A DNA stretch of 64,000 nucleotides from an uncultured Spirochaetaceae bacterium (GCA_944392975.1 CALXYN010000001.1:1-64000), one strand, 5' to 3'; numbered from the stretch's first letter, positions 27,168 to 36,109 are shown. The notes: a model not told the origin generated them from the sequence alone. Made by a program: numbers and translations.

Positions 27168-27590
27168 ATGGAAAGAAGGAATACGATGCAGAAAGCATTA
27201 ACATATGAAACTGTCATGTCGTATCCCGGACATCCGAGTGCAGATGATGTTTACCGGATAATATCATCTGAGCACAGTTCGATATCTAAAGCCACGGTCT
27301 ATCGCAATCTTTCACTGCTTTCAGAAGAAGGCAAAATCGGGAGAGTTGAATCATTTGGAAATGGTGAGGTCCATTATGATCACAGACCGGAAAAGCATTA
27401 TCATGGCTATTGCAGGAAATGCGGAAGGGTTGTGGATATTGAATTATCATATGATAATGGCATTATAAATAATGCATTTCCTATGGAAGATGGTTTCAAC
27501 ATCACTTCCCATGAACTTATATTTGAAGGTATCTGCAAAGAATGCAGAGAAAAGGAGAATGACAATGGAACTGAAAGGATCAAGGACTGA
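27168..27590 (+). CDS. Fur-family transcriptional regulator (PerR-like)
   Basis: 140 residues. Winged helix [12 protein letters not shown] followed by [20 protein letters not shown], then the dimer domain with metal-binding [14 protein letters not shown] and two CxxC zinc pairs (CRKC, CKEC). The partner gene is rubrerythrin, so a peroxide sensor (PerR) role is more likely than iron control; this is inferred from context. AAGGA precedes the ATG. The last 26 nt overlap the rubrerythrin gene. Confidence 0.85.
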   Translation: MERRNTMQKALTYETVMSYPGHPSADDVYRIISSEHSSISKATVYRNLSLLSEEGKIGRVESFGNGEVHYDHRPEKHYHGYCRKCGRVVDIELSYDNGIINNAFPMEDGFNITSHELIFEGICKECREKENDNGTERIKD

Positions 27591-28104
27591 GAAGAACCTC
27601 CAGACGGCATTTGCTGGTGAGAGCCAGGCAAGAAACAAGTATACTTATTTCGCTTCCAAGGCAAAGAAGGAAGGATATGAGCAGATTGCAGCTATCTTCC
27701 TTGAAACAGCAGAAAACGAGAAAGAGCATGCAAAGCTCTGGTTCAAGTATCTTGAAGGTGGAGATATCAAGTCTACACAGGAGAATCTCAAGGCAGCAGC
27801 AGAAGGCGAGAACTATGAGTGGACAGATATGTATGCAGAGTTCGCTAAGGTAGCTGAGGAAGAAGGATTCAAGGAAATTGCAGCAAAGTTCAGAGGTGTT
27901 GCAGCTATTGAGAAGCACCATGAGGAGAGATACCTTGCTCTTCTTAAGAACGTAGAGGAAGGTCTTGTATTCTCAAGAGATGGCGAGATGATCTGGAAGT
28001 GCAGAAACTGCGGACACATTGTTGTTGGCAAGAAGGCACCTGGTATTTGCCCTGTATGTGCACATCCACAGGCTTATTTTGAGCTTGTTGGCCAGAACTA
28101 CTGA
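27565..28104 (+). CDS. rbr: Rubrerythrin
   Basis: 179 residues. The N-terminal ferritin-like diiron domain carries the Glu/His ligands ([42 protein letters not shown]). The C-terminal rubredoxin domain has CRNCG and [11 protein letters not shown]. It reduces hydrogen peroxide in anaerobes using rubredoxin or ferredoxin electrons. The chosen ATG at 27565 follows AAAGGAG and gives the family start [16 protein letters not shown]. Its position within the regulator's last codons implies co-expression. Confidence 0.95.
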   Translation: MELKGSRTEKNLQTAFAGESQARNKYTYFASKAKKEGYEQIAAIFLETAENEKEHAKLWFKYLEGGDIKSTQENLKAAAEGENYEWTDMYAEFAKVAEEEGFKEIAAKFRGVAAIEKHHEERYLALLKNVEEGLVFSRDGEMIWKCRNCGHIVVGKKAPGICPVCAHPQAYFELVGQNY

Positions 28105-28125
28105 TTTGTAGAGTGCTGAAAACAG

Positions 28126-28160
28126 CTCCAGCTCCATGATATTCATGAGCTGGAGTTTTC
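28126..28160. terminator. Bidirectional terminator between rubrerythrin and the MerR gene
   Basis: CTCCAGCTC and GAGCTGGAG form a 9-bp stem with a further ATG/CAT pairing inside, followed by TTTTCTATTTTT on the plus strand. It overlaps the last codons of the minus-strand MerR gene. Confidence 0.75.
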
Positions 28161-28949
28161 TATTTTTATACGGATTCTTGTCAGCTTTTTTTCCTCAGTT
28201 ATACCCATCATCGCATATTCTTCATAAGCATCGGAAATGGGTTTGAACCCTTTTTCATCTATTATATTCAGCAGGTTTTTGTAAACTTCATCGAAGTCAG
28301 TGTATTGTTTGTATGTATACATGACTGCATACATTCCCTCTGAAATTGATGAATTTGCTTTTTCATCTGTTTTTATAAAGACACTTGTTATAAATGAGCT
28401 TCTCCCGTTTTTCACATCATCAAGGAGAATTCGTGAACCCTGATTAAGCATACCAGATTTTGAGCTTTCATTTTCCATTGATGAAAGTATCTTACTCCAT
28501 TCTTCTTCCAGTTCCTGATTACTATCATTGATGATTTCATAGATGGAGACACTGTTGAATCTTCTTAATTCAACCTCTCCTTCATTACGTCCTTTTATAT
28601 CATCTATAAGTTCTATGAATGATGATACAGAGCTTTTGATTCTTCTGAGTTCTGCAATACGGTTTTCCAGATTCTTCTCTTCTGAAATAAGTAATTTGAT
28701 GAGGTGATCCAGACTGTCGGCATCGATATATGAACGTATCTGTTCAATCGGAATGCCTATGTTTCTCAAAGTAAGAATTGTATCAAAAGTGTTTATCTGG
28801 CTTGCGGTATAGCATCGATAGCCATTATTGTTTCTTTCTTCAGGAGAGAAGAGCCCTATTTTATCGTAAAAGAAGAGCGTATGTTTACTTACAGAGAAAA
28901 GCGAAGCAAACTCTCCGGTCGTGTAAGTCTTTTCGTATTTTCTGCCCAT
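28143..28949 (-). CDS. MerR-family regulator with effector-binding domain (BmrR-like)
   Basis: 268 residues. MerR helix-turn-helix at about 8-75 (TTGEFASLFSVSKHTLFFYD, NNGYRCYTASQINTFDTI), a coiled linker (NLENRIAELRRIKSSVSSF) and a C-terminal GyrI-like ligand-binding domain. Such regulators twist a long promoter spacer when they bind a drug. It faces a MATE efflux gene across a 21-bp operator. Its own -10 (TATAGT) overlaps that operator and ends 6 nt before the ATG, so the transcript is probably leaderless and autoregulated. Confidence 0.85.
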   Translation of the reverse strand: MGRKYEKTYTTGEFASLFSVSKHTLFFYDKIGLFSPEERNNNGYRCYTASQINTFDTILTLRNIGIPIEQIRSYIDADSLDHLIKLLISEEKNLENRIAELRRIKSSVSSFIELIDDIKGRNEGEVELRRFNSVSIYEIINDSNQELEEEWSKILSSMENESSKSGMLNQGSRILLDDVKNGRSSFITSVFIKTDEKANSSISEGMYAVMYTYKQYTDFDEVYKNLLNIIDEKGFKPISDAYEEYAMMGITEEKKLTRIRIKIENSSS

Positions 28950-28955
28950 ATATTG

Positions 28956-28976
28956 ACTATAGAGTTAATCTATAGT
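28956..28976. promoter_or_regulatory. MerR-type operator
   Basis: ACTATAGA-N5-TCTATAGT is a perfect 8+8 dyad centred between the two divergent genes. It overlaps a TTGACT (28953-28958) directed to the MATE gene and the TATAGT -10 of the regulator. Confidence 0.65.
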
Positions 28977-29002
28977 TTTTCATAGTGGGCAGGAGGAATA
29001 AC

Positions 29003-30376
29003 ATGTCATCGGACAATGCCGAGAGAATGTTTCTCGAAACAAAGCCTGGGCATCTTTTTTTCAAAGCAGCTATTCCAGGAGCATTGGGAATGCTTGCTTC
29101 ATCATTGTATTATCTGTTAGAGGGAATTCTTGTAGGACGCGTTTTAGGAGCAGAACCATTTGCTGCATTTAATCTTGCGATGCCTTTTGTTATCATAAAC
29201 TTTGCTGTTTCAGATATGATTGGTGTCGGTTCTTCTGTTCCTATTGCAATCAAATTGGGACGTGGAGAAAAGGAAGAAGCAAATGTGATTTTCTCAACGG
29301 CCGTGACCCTCATTGTGATATCCGGAATAGTTACAGGGACGCTTCTCTTCGTTTCAGCGCCTTTTCTTTTCAGACTTATGGGTGCTGACGATCATCTTAT
29401 TCCTCTGGCAGTTAAATATCTAAGGATGTATGCATGCTTTTCTCCGCTTACAACCATGGTTTTTGCTGTAGATAACTATCTGAGAATCTGCGGAAAGATA
29501 AAAGGATCACTGATGATGAACATCTGTATGGCTGCAGCTGGTGTAATCTTTGAAGTGTTCTTCCTCATTATCTTGAAAGGTGATATTGCCTCAGCTGCTC
29601 TTGGTACATGTCTTGGCATGAGCTCTGCAGTCCTTGTTACACTCTCATTCTTTGCCAGAGGAAAGATGAACCTCAGATTCAGGGTTCCGAAATTCCATTT
29701 CTCACTTATCAAGACAATTGTCTCTTGCGGCCTTCCAACATTTCTTTCGAATATCTCTGGAAGAATCGTATCGATTATCATGAATACACTGCTTCTCTCA
29801 CTTGGAGGAGCGGATGCTGTCAGTGTCTATGGAATAATCATGTCTGCAGACGGTGTCATAATGCCGCTTATGTATGGTACATGTGACTCATTACAGCCTT
29901 CTGTAGGCTATAATTGGGGAGCTAGGCGTTTTGACAGGGTAGGACAGATAGAGAAATACTGTTTTGGAGCCGGTGCAGTGTTATCGCTTCTTTTTGGAAT
30001 ATTCATATTCACCTTCCCGGATTTTGCAGTCAGCCTTTTCATTGAAGGTGGAAATTCTAATATCCATACGCTTGGAATCGCAGCTTTGAGAATAGCTTCT
30101 TTTGCGTTTATCATCAGATGGATTTTCGTCTGCACACAGTGTTTCATGTCAGCAATTGAAAAGCCTGTGTATGCAGCGGCGATTTCAGTATCAGCAGCTT
30201 TCATATTCCCTATAATCCTCATTATGGCTTTCAGCTCTTTAGGATTGACAGGAATATGGATGAACCTTCCTGTGACATCCCTTCTGACAGCAATCCTTGC
30301 ACTTGTGATTCTCACAAGATACAAGGGTATTGTTAGAAAGGAGAAAGAATCAAAAAGTTTCTCTGATTCTTATTGA
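29003..30376 (+). CDS. MATE-family multidrug efflux transporter
   Basis: About 457 residues with twelve predicted membrane spans in two halves. Typical pieces are AIPGALGMLASSLYYLLEGI, GRVLGAEPFAAFNLAMPFVI and, in the second half, GTCDSLQPSVGYNWGARRF. MATE pumps export cationic compounds in exchange for Na+ or H+. The ATG at 29003 is 6 nt after GGAGG, preferred over one at 28985. The MerR regulator next door suggests drug-inducible expression. The 3' end overlaps the convergent kinase gene by 27 nt. Confidence 0.9.
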   Translation: MSSDNAERMFLETKPGHLFFKAAIPGALGMLASSLYYLLEGILVGRVLGAEPFAAFNLAMPFVIINFAVSDMIGVGSSVPIAIKLGRGEKEEANVIFSTAVTLIVISGIVTGTLLFVSAPFLFRLMGADDHLIPLAVKYLRMYACFSPLTTMVFAVDNYLRICGKIKGSLMMNICMAAAGVIFEVFFLIILKGDIASAALGTCLGMSSAVLVTLSFFARGKMNLRFRVPKFHFSLIKTIVSCGLPTFLSNISGRIVSIIMNTLLLSLGGADAVSVYGIIMSADGVIMPLMYGTCDSLQPSVGYNWGARRFDRVGQIEKYCFGAGAVLSLLFGIFIFTFPDFAVSLFIEGGNSNIHTLGIAALRIASFAFIIRWIFVCTQCFMSAIEKPVYAAAISVSAAFIFPIILIMAFSSLGLTGIWMNLPVTSLLTAILALVILTRYKGIVRKEKESKSFSDSY

Positions 30377-31336
30377 TAGCTCTCTTGCTCTTTCAGGAGT
30401 GAACTGAGCACCAAGTTGGGAGATAATCTCTCCGGCGAGGAAAGAAGCTATTTTACCTGATGTGTCTGGACTGTATCCGTTTATAAGTCCATAAAGGAAG
30501 CCGGCGGCGTATGTATCGCCGGCTCCTGTTGTATCTACAGGTTTTGCAGCTCCATATAGAGGAATCTGTGAGATCTTTCCATTAGCGGATATGTATGAAC
30601 CGTGTCTGCCGTTTTTCACTATGGCAATTGAGCACAGTTTTCCCATAGAACGACAACATTCATAAGCGTCGTAGTTATTGAAAAGGAATCTGGCTTCTTC
30701 ACTGTTTGCGAATACGATATCACAATAGTTTTGCACAAGATCAAGAAAATCTGCACGGTAACGGCCTACTGCAAAAGGATCTGCCAGATCAAAGGCTACT
30801 TTGACATTGTTTTCTTTTGCTATTCTCAAGACCTTCCTGACAGCTCTCCTCTGTTCGTCCGTATCCCACATATATCCTGTGAAATAAAAAAGATCCGCAT
30901 TTCTGGCGCTCTCCTCATTCACATTGCATTCATCAAACAATCTGTTTGCGCCGAGGAATGTGTTCATTGTTCTTTCCCTGTCATCAGTAAGGAGGATGAT
31001 GGATGTTCCGGTTGCTGCCTTGAATGTGATTGTCTCATCCTTTACTCCGTTTTCTATGAGCCTCTGACGATACATCTCTCCATATTCATCATCACCGACT
31101 CCTCCTGCGAGGATTGTCTCCGCTCCTAACATTCTGAGTGTGACCATTGTATTTGGACACGAACCACCACAGGAGATTGTTTTTTTCCTGTTAGCCATGC
31201 ATTGAAGTATCTCAGCACGTTTTTCTTCATCGATAAGAAGCATCGTTCCTTTATGAAGCGATAACTTCTCGAGATCCGTTTCATCTGCAAAACAGAGAAA
31301 ATCTATAAGAGGATTACCTATGCCGTAGATTGCCAT
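30350..31336 (-). CDS. PfkB-family carbohydrate/nucleoside kinase (adenosine kinase-like)
   Basis: 328 residues. N-terminal GNPLID and SCGGSCPNTMVTLRMLG, then the C-terminal PfkB signature VDTTGAGDTYAAGFLYG with the catalytic Asp. The overall pattern (GNPLID, AGGVGDDEYGEMY, YFTGYMW) is that of the adenosine-kinase-like branch, which also contains ribokinases and fructokinases, so the sugar or nucleoside acceptor is uncertain. TATACT ends 7 nt before the ATG; there is no Shine-Dalgarno. The gene starts beside the second DnaA-box cluster. Confidence 0.85.
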   Translation of the reverse strand: MAIYGIGNPLIDFLCFADETDLEKLSLHKGTMLLIDEEKRAEILQCMANRKKTISCGGSCPNTMVTLRMLGAETILAGGVGDDEYGEMYRQRLIENGVKDETITFKAATGTSIILLTDDRERTMNTFLGANRLFDECNVNEESARNADLFYFTGYMWDTDEQRRAVRKVLRIAKENNVKVAFDLADPFAVGRYRADFLDLVQNYCDIVFANSEEARFLFNNYDAYECCRSMGKLCSIAIVKNGRHGSYISANGKISQIPLYGAAKPVDTTGAGDTYAAGFLYGLINGYSPDTSGKIASFLAGEIISQLGAQFTPERARELSIRIRETF

Positions 31337-31343
31337 ATAGAAG

Positions 31344-31349
31344 AGTATA
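31344..31349 (-). promoter_or_regulatory. -10 of the PfkB-family kinase gene (leaderless)
   Basis: Minus-strand TATACT, 7 nt before the ATG. The -35 is weak. The first DnaA boxes begin about 30 bp upstream, where bound DnaA could affect this promoter. Confidence 0.45.
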
Positions 31350-31380
31350 AGGAGTTTCGGGATGTAACGCTATATATGGG

Positions 31381-31652
31381 TTTTCCACAGGTTTTCCACA
31401 CCTCCGTGGAAATGATGTGGAAAAGGTGGAAAACTAAGGTATAAAAGCGTTTGATTGATAAAAATCGGTTATTTGTAATATATAATTTAATTCCTTATAT
31501 TATATAAAAATAGAATAAATTAAAAATGCGTCAATAACATAGGAGTTATATAAGTTCAATTCAGTTCTGATTGTGTATAAAAGGGTGTGGAAAACTAGTT
31601 TTCCCCAGAGTTTTCCACAGGTTTTCCACAGCATAAGTAAAAGTTATCCACA
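31381..31652. other. Second DnaA-box cluster with AT-rich core
   Basis: Seven exact boxes: TTTTCCACA at 31381, 31392, 31611 and 31622 (plus), the same at 31416 and 31586 (minus), and consensus TTATCCACA at 31644. One-mismatch copies lie at 31425 and 31599. The 20-mer TTTTCCACAGGTTTTCCACA occurs twice (31381 and 31611), each holding two boxes 11 bp apart. Between the groups lie about 140 bp of 80% AT (31471-31520 only about 8% GC). No gene lies in the gap 31337-31717. Confidence 0.8.
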
Positions 31653-31717
31653 ACCATATAACTAACAATAGTCACTGTATTTAACTCAGAAAAAAGGAAA
31701 ACACAGTAAAAACATAT

Positions 31718-32737
31718 CTAGTGTCTGATTCCTTCCATATATAGTTCCGCTTCCCTGAAAAGTTCCCGTACATTTCCGGGGAAAGGATGCATGAAAACAG
31801 AATAATCGGATAATCCAAGATCCCTTCCTTTCTGTTTGCTGAATGCCTGCAGTAATTCTGGAATATCTTCTCTGTGTTCCTCCAGGCTCGGCATTCTTAT
31901 CTCTATCCCGGATATCCTGTAATAGAAATCCTTGCGTAGCCGTTTCTCTTCCAAGAGTTCTGTAAGAGTTTTATTTGAAGCAGTTATTAGTCTGAAGGAA
32001 GTTTTCATTACTTTATCTGAACCGAGTCTTCTGAATTCTCCTGAATCCAGAACACGCAGCAGCTTTGTCTGTATTTCCAGTTGCAGATCCTGTATTTCAT
32101 CGAGAAAGAGAGTGGAAGAGTCTGCAGAAGACAGAAGTCCCTCCCTGTTCTCCACTGCTCCAGAGAAAGCTCCTCTGGCATGTCCGAATAATTCACTGTC
32201 TGCGATGCTGGTTGCGAGACAGCCACAGTTTTCCATTACTATCTGCTTGTCATTTGATGAAAGGCTGTGAATCAATTTTGCGGCGAGAGTTTTTCCCGTT
32301 CCTGTTTCTCCTACAATATGTACAGGTATTGATGAATCTATGGCTTTCCTGATTTGCCTTCTTGTTTCTTCCATGATATCAGAACTGCCTGCAAGGGAAT
32401 TCCTGAGAAGTGAAGAAATATAGTCCGATGTTGACAATCGGTCGATAGCCTTTCTTATCTCATATTCTGAAAAGTATTCCTTTAGATATATGGAATGATC
32501 ATTATTCCCTGATGGTTCTTCATGATCGGGGAAGAAAACCAATGATCGTTCTTTTTCTATGATTTTCCTGACAGACTTCTTGTTGGCATCCTCGGAGCGC
32601 AAAAGGATTATATCTTCCTGCTGTACATTCGACTGAAGCCTTTGCAGAGAAGGACAGTTTACCGTCTCCTTGTCGCATAAAAATGGGTATACCCGCTTTG
32701 AAAGGGTACTGCCCAGTGAGAATAAAATGTATCTCAA
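31718..32737 (-). CDS. Sigma-54 activator ATPase domain protein lacking a DNA-binding domain
   Basis: About 339 residues. N-terminal about 110 residues of unrecognised, possibly degenerate receiver sequence. The AAA+ enhancer-binding domain has Walker A VGETGTGKT, the sigma-54 loop GAFSGA (usual GAFTGA), Walker B TLFLDEIQDL, arginine finger RLRKDFYYRI and ends just after PGNVREL. No Fis helix-turn-helix follows. Known HTH-less activators (e.g. Helicobacter FlgR) act from solution. The start is taken as TTG at 32737, 7 nt after AAAAGGAGG; an ATG at 32758 lies upstream of that site. No rpoN is visible here. Confidence 0.8.
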   Translation of the reverse strand: MRYILFSLGSTLSKRVYPFLCDKETVNCPSLQRLQSNVQQEDIILLRSEDANKKSVRKIIEKERSLVFFPDHEEPSGNNDHSIYLKEYFSEYEIRKAIDRLSTSDYISSLLRNSLAGSSDIMEETRRQIRKAIDSSIPVHIVGETGTGKTLAAKLIHSLSSNDKQIVMENCGCLATSIADSELFGHARGAFSGAVENREGLLSSADSSTLFLDEIQDLQLEIQTKLLRVLDSGEFRRLGSDKVMKTSFRLITASNKTLTELLEEKRLRKDFYYRISGIEIRMPSLEEHREDIPELLQAFSKQKGRDLGLSDYSVFMHPFPGNVRELFREAELYMEGIRH

Positions 32738-32858
32738 AAAAATCCCTCCTTTTCCCATAACAATGGAACAAAATCAGAAGGATTTCAAATGAAAATGTAC
32801 TGTTTTCTGTTACTTAATGATGTGGTGTCAGCAATATGAAAAGGATGATTTATGTATT

Positions 32859-33593
32859 TCATCCCTGCATAAGAGTTTGCAAAGAAGAAGCTGTGTATAT
32901 TGCTGCAGTTTCTGCTCGGAGTATGTTTGTGCAGAGTAATACCGGTGTAGCACCATTATTTACAGCTTCATCACATTCTTTATCGGAAAAACCTCCTTCT
33001 GGTCCTATCATGAATGATAGGGGAGAGTCCTGAGATAAATCCTTTACAGCTTCAGAAAGCTTCATTGTTCCGCCTATGGCACTCTGGTGAAGGATAAGCA
33101 GTTTTCCTTCGACCTCTGTCAGTGCCTCTTTGAAGCTTAATGGCCCGACCAGCTCTGGTTCTTTGCTTCCAGACTGCTGTACAGCTTCTCTTATAATCAA
33201 TGAAAATCTTTCCATCTGATGTTTTGAAAGAGGTGACTGTACAAATTCCGTTTCCATCAGGACAATCTTCTTGATGCCCATTTCAGTCAATGCTCTGACC
33301 TCCATTTCATTTTTCTTTCCTTTCAGTACTGAAATGAAGGCTGTGATCGGAGTAAAAGGACCATTGTAAGAAGAAAGGCCATCGAGTAATGTATCCTCCG
33401 GTTTATCTGTTTCTTCCAGCGTGATTGAATCTTCATCGAAAAGAAAAGCCTTGTAGTATATGTCATGGCTGTCTTTTGCCGTGAATATATCATTCACATT
33501 CAGCCTGAGCACACGGAAAAGATAGTTCTTCTCTTTCTGTGACAGCTTATACACACCGCTTTCCGCATTGTTTCTCAAGAGGAATACTCTCAT
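32859..33593 (-). CDS. rsmE: 16S rRNA m3U1498 methyltransferase
   Basis: 244 residues of the RsmE family. N-terminal PUA-like part (HDIYYKAFLF), then a knotted SPOUT domain with ALTEMGIKKIVLMETEFVQ and the SAM-binding FMIGPEGGFSDKECDEA near residue 200. It methylates U1498 of 16S rRNA after 30S assembly. The ATG overlaps the protease gene's stop (ATGA), so the two are translationally coupled. Confidence 0.92.
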   Translation of the reverse strand: MRVFLLRNNAESGVYKLSQKEKNYLFRVLRLNVNDIFTAKDSHDIYYKAFLFDEDSITLEETDKPEDTLLDGLSSYNGPFTPITAFISVLKGKKNEMEVRALTEMGIKKIVLMETEFVQSPLSKHQMERFSLIIREAVQQSGSKEPELVGPLSFKEALTEVEGKLLILHQSAIGGTMKLSEAVKDLSQDSPLSFMIGPEGGFSDKECDEAVNNGATPVLLCTNILRAETAAIYTASSLQTLMQG

Positions 33594-35017
33594 TCGCCGA
33601 AAACCTCCAAAGCCTTTGTTATATACTGATCAAACCAGATATCAGCAACAGGTCTTTCATCATAATCCATTGCGTAGATATATTCGTTGCGAATCAGAAG
33701 TATCAGAATGTCCTCAGGAACACCGCTTTCCTTGTGCTCCTCTGCGAAGGCCTGTATGTTTTCCTTCGTGTAATCAGGGTGGGCTTCAATATATTCTGCG
33801 CAGTGATTATTTTCCATGAATGCTTCAAAAGCTTCCATTTCCTCATCTGTATATTCCGGTTCCTGCACTATTATGTCCGGAGTTATGCCGACTTCATGTA
33901 TGTCGTTACCAGATGGGGTATAGAAATGACCTGTTGTTATCTGTATGAATCCGCCCCTGAATGGTCTTACTTCCTGCGAAATGCCTTTTCCAAAAGTCTG
34001 ACTGCCAAGGACTATTGCTCTTCCGTTATCCATCAGTGCCCCGGTGAGTATCTCGCTTGATGATGCAGTTCCTCCGTTCACAATCAGCATTAATGGCATA
34101 TCTTCCGGAACAAAGACGCTCTTTCCTGCATATACAATATCTTCTGAACGTCCGGAACCCGGTTTGTATTTCGTCTCCAGCATGATACCTTCTGAAAGGA
34201 ACATATCTGCCGTCTCCAGAGCACTCTGGACAGTTCCTCCTCCATTGTTTCTGAGATCAATAATCAGCTTCTTCGCTCCTTCATCAAGAAGCTTTTCAAT
34301 ATCTGCAGCTACAGAAGAGCCCGTTGTCAGCGAGAATGTATATATGGCTATATAACCGATATCATCTGTAAGCATTCCCGAAGATGTGGATGGGGTGGTT
34401 ACGACTTCAGGAATCAGCGAGATATCGAAAACAGCAGTTCCTCTATGGACTGTGAGTGTTATTTCTTCTCCAAGATGACCCTTCATCATTGCAGATGCCT
34501 CTGTAGCTGTCATCTGTGATACATCTTCTCCGTTGATTGCACTGATCATATCCCTAGGTCTCAGTCCGGCTCTGTCAGCAGGACCGCCAGGAAAAGGAGA
34601 TGCGATTATGACCATGTAGCTTTCGGGATCATCGGGATCTGCATATGCGGGATTCATCTTTGTAAGATATGTTCCTATTCCGACATATTCTCCTTCCGTT
34701 GTCTCTTCAAATTCAGCTGCTGTCTCTGCTGGAATAAAATAGGAATACTGATCTCCTAGGGAATCAATCATCGCTCTGATGAGCTCGTTCTCCATTTTCT
34801 CTGTATCGATGTCGTAGAGAAAATCAGTACTCAGATATGCATAGAGATTTCCAAGAGAATATAGAATCTGGGAGATGCTTCTGGAATCTTCTGCGGCTTT
34901 TTCCGCTTCCAGATGCGATGGTTGCTCTGTTATCACCGGAGTGTATTCAGGTGATCCTCCTGCTGTCAGCTGAAACAAGGCAAGGCTGAGAGCAAGAATC
35001 AAGATGGCTTTTCTCAT
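33590..35017 (-). CDS. ctp: S41-family C-terminal processing protease
   Basis: 475 residues. The signal peptide (residues 1-20) ends in LTAGGS with no lipobox Cys, so the product is probably exported and soluble or peripheral. A PDZ domain (about 145-225, GPADRAGLRPRDMISAINGE) precedes the S41 catalytic core: IDLRNNGGGTVQSALE, the serine in VNGGTASSSEIL and the lysine in GSQTFGKGISQ. Tail-specific proteases trim or destroy periplasmic proteins. About 125 C-terminal residues beyond the core are unassigned. The promoter is leaderless (TGA-TATATT, 7 nt from ATG) and divergent from lgt. Confidence 0.9.
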   Translation of the reverse strand: MRKAILILALSLALFQLTAGGSPEYTPVITEQPSHLEAEKAAEDSRSISQILYSLGNLYAYLSTDFLYDIDTEKMENELIRAMIDSLGDQYSYFIPAETAAEFEETTEGEYVGIGTYLTKMNPAYADPDDPESYMVIIASPFPGGPADRAGLRPRDMISAINGEDVSQMTATEASAMMKGHLGEEITLTVHRGTAVFDISLIPEVVTTPSTSSGMLTDDIGYIAIYTFSLTTGSSVAADIEKLLDEGAKKLIIDLRNNGGGTVQSALETADMFLSEGIMLETKYKPGSGRSEDIVYAGKSVFVPEDMPLMLIVNGGTASSSEILTGALMDNGRAIVLGSQTFGKGISQEVRPFRGGFIQITTGHFYTPSGNDIHEVGITPDIIVQEPEYTDEEMEAFEAFMENNHCAEYIEAHPDYTKENIQAFAEEHKESGVPEDILILLIRNEYIYAMDYDERPVADIWFDQYITKALEVFGE

Positions 35018-35024
35018 AATATGG

Positions 35025-35033
35025 AATATATCA
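35025..35033 (-). promoter_or_regulatory. Extended -10 of the protease gene (leaderless)
   Basis: Minus-strand TGA-TATATT ending 7 nt before the ATG at 35017. Confidence 0.5.
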
Positions 35034-35063
35034 CCAAAGAATGCAGAGATGCATCCATCGTGT

Positions 35064-35092
35064 TTGCATCAAGCCACTCATAAGCGTAAACT
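35064..35092 (+). promoter_or_regulatory. Promoter of lgt (leaderless)
   Basis: TTGCAT (35064-35069), 17-bp spacer, TAAACT (35087-35092), 6 nt to ATG. The same -35 hexamer is used by the fructokinase gene. Confidence 0.6.
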
Positions 35093-35098
35093 TAACCC

Positions 35099-36109
35099 AT
35101 GCTTGCATTATTCGTAGACTTTCCTTCTTGGATCAGTCCATATGTAATAAACGGCCTTCCTATCAGATGGTATGCTGTTATGTATCTAGTCGCATTCGGA
35201 ATTGCATATATTCTTTTCCGCTATCAATGCAAGAATGACAGATATCTTCTTATGACAAGCGAAGAGAGCCAGACGTTCTTTTTTTACGGAGTTCTCTGTC
35301 TTCTTATTTTTGCAAGGATATTCTCTGTATTATTCTATAGTGACGGTCTGTATTATCTGACGCATCCCTGGATGATATTCTGGCCTTTCAGAGATGGACA
35401 TTTCGTTGGACTTCCTGGTATGAGCTATCATGGAGGAGTTGTCGGTGCACTTGTTGGCGGTATAATTTTCTGCCATATCTACAAAAAGAAACTTCTGAGA
35501 ATAACCGATACGGTAGTTGCTGGTATTCCACTTGGATATACTTTTGGACGACTTGGTAATTTCATCAATGCAGAACTTTATGGAAGAGTGACGACCGTTC
35601 CTTGGGGAATGGTGTTTCCAACTGCTCCTGGATTTTCTACGAATGAGGAATGGGTCAGGGAAATTGCAGACAAGGTCGGTATTGAATATGTAATCGGAGA
35701 TATAGTTAATCTGCCACGCCATCCATCGCAGTTGTATGAGGCTCTCTTTGAGGGGGTGATTCTTTTCCTCATTCTCTGGTTTCTGGTAAGACCTTGGAAA
35801 CTTAAGAAAAAGCTGCCTGATGGAACTGTTTTTGCATTCTATTTAATGGGTTATGGCCTTTTCAGGTTCTTGATTGAATATTGCAGGCAGCCTGATGCAG
35901 ATATCGGATATGTCATTTCATGGGGAGAGAAGAGTGATAACATAGCACTTTTCCAATCTCTGCTGAATATTTCAAAAGGACAGATTTTCTGCCTGATTAT
36001 GATAGTAGCTGGAGCTGCGCTTTTGGCGTTGCTCCTCTGGAGGTACAGACGTGGATATAGAGAAGAAGCTGACAAGCCTCAGAAACGAGCTGAAAGAAAG
36101 AAGCATTGA
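35099..36109 (+). CDS. lgt: Prolipoprotein diacylglyceryl transferase
   Basis: 336 residues with about seven membrane spans. Family marks: GMSYHGGVVGALVGG, the Lgt signature FGRLGNFINAELYGRV and PRHPSQLYEALFEG. It attaches diacylglycerol from phosphatidylglycerol to the lipobox Cys of prolipoproteins, the first step of lipoprotein maturation; several lipoproteins are coded in this window. It is first in the lgt-aminopeptidase-gpmI run, and its last 59 nt overlap the next gene. Confidence 0.95.
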   Translation: MLALFVDFPSWISPYVINGLPIRWYAVMYLVAFGIAYILFRYQCKNDRYLLMTSEESQTFFFYGVLCLLIFARIFSVLFYSDGLYYLTHPWMIFWPFRDGHFVGLPGMSYHGGVVGALVGGIIFCHIYKKKLLRITDTVVAGIPLGYTFGRLGNFINAELYGRVTTVPWGMVFPTAPGFSTNEEWVREIADKVGIEYVIGDIVNLPRHPSQLYEALFEGVILFLILWFLVRPWKLKKKLPDGTVFAFYLMGYGLFRFLIEYCRQPDADIGYVISWGEKSDNIALFQSLLNISKGQIFCLIMIVAGAALLALLLWRYRRGYREEADKPQKRAERKKH

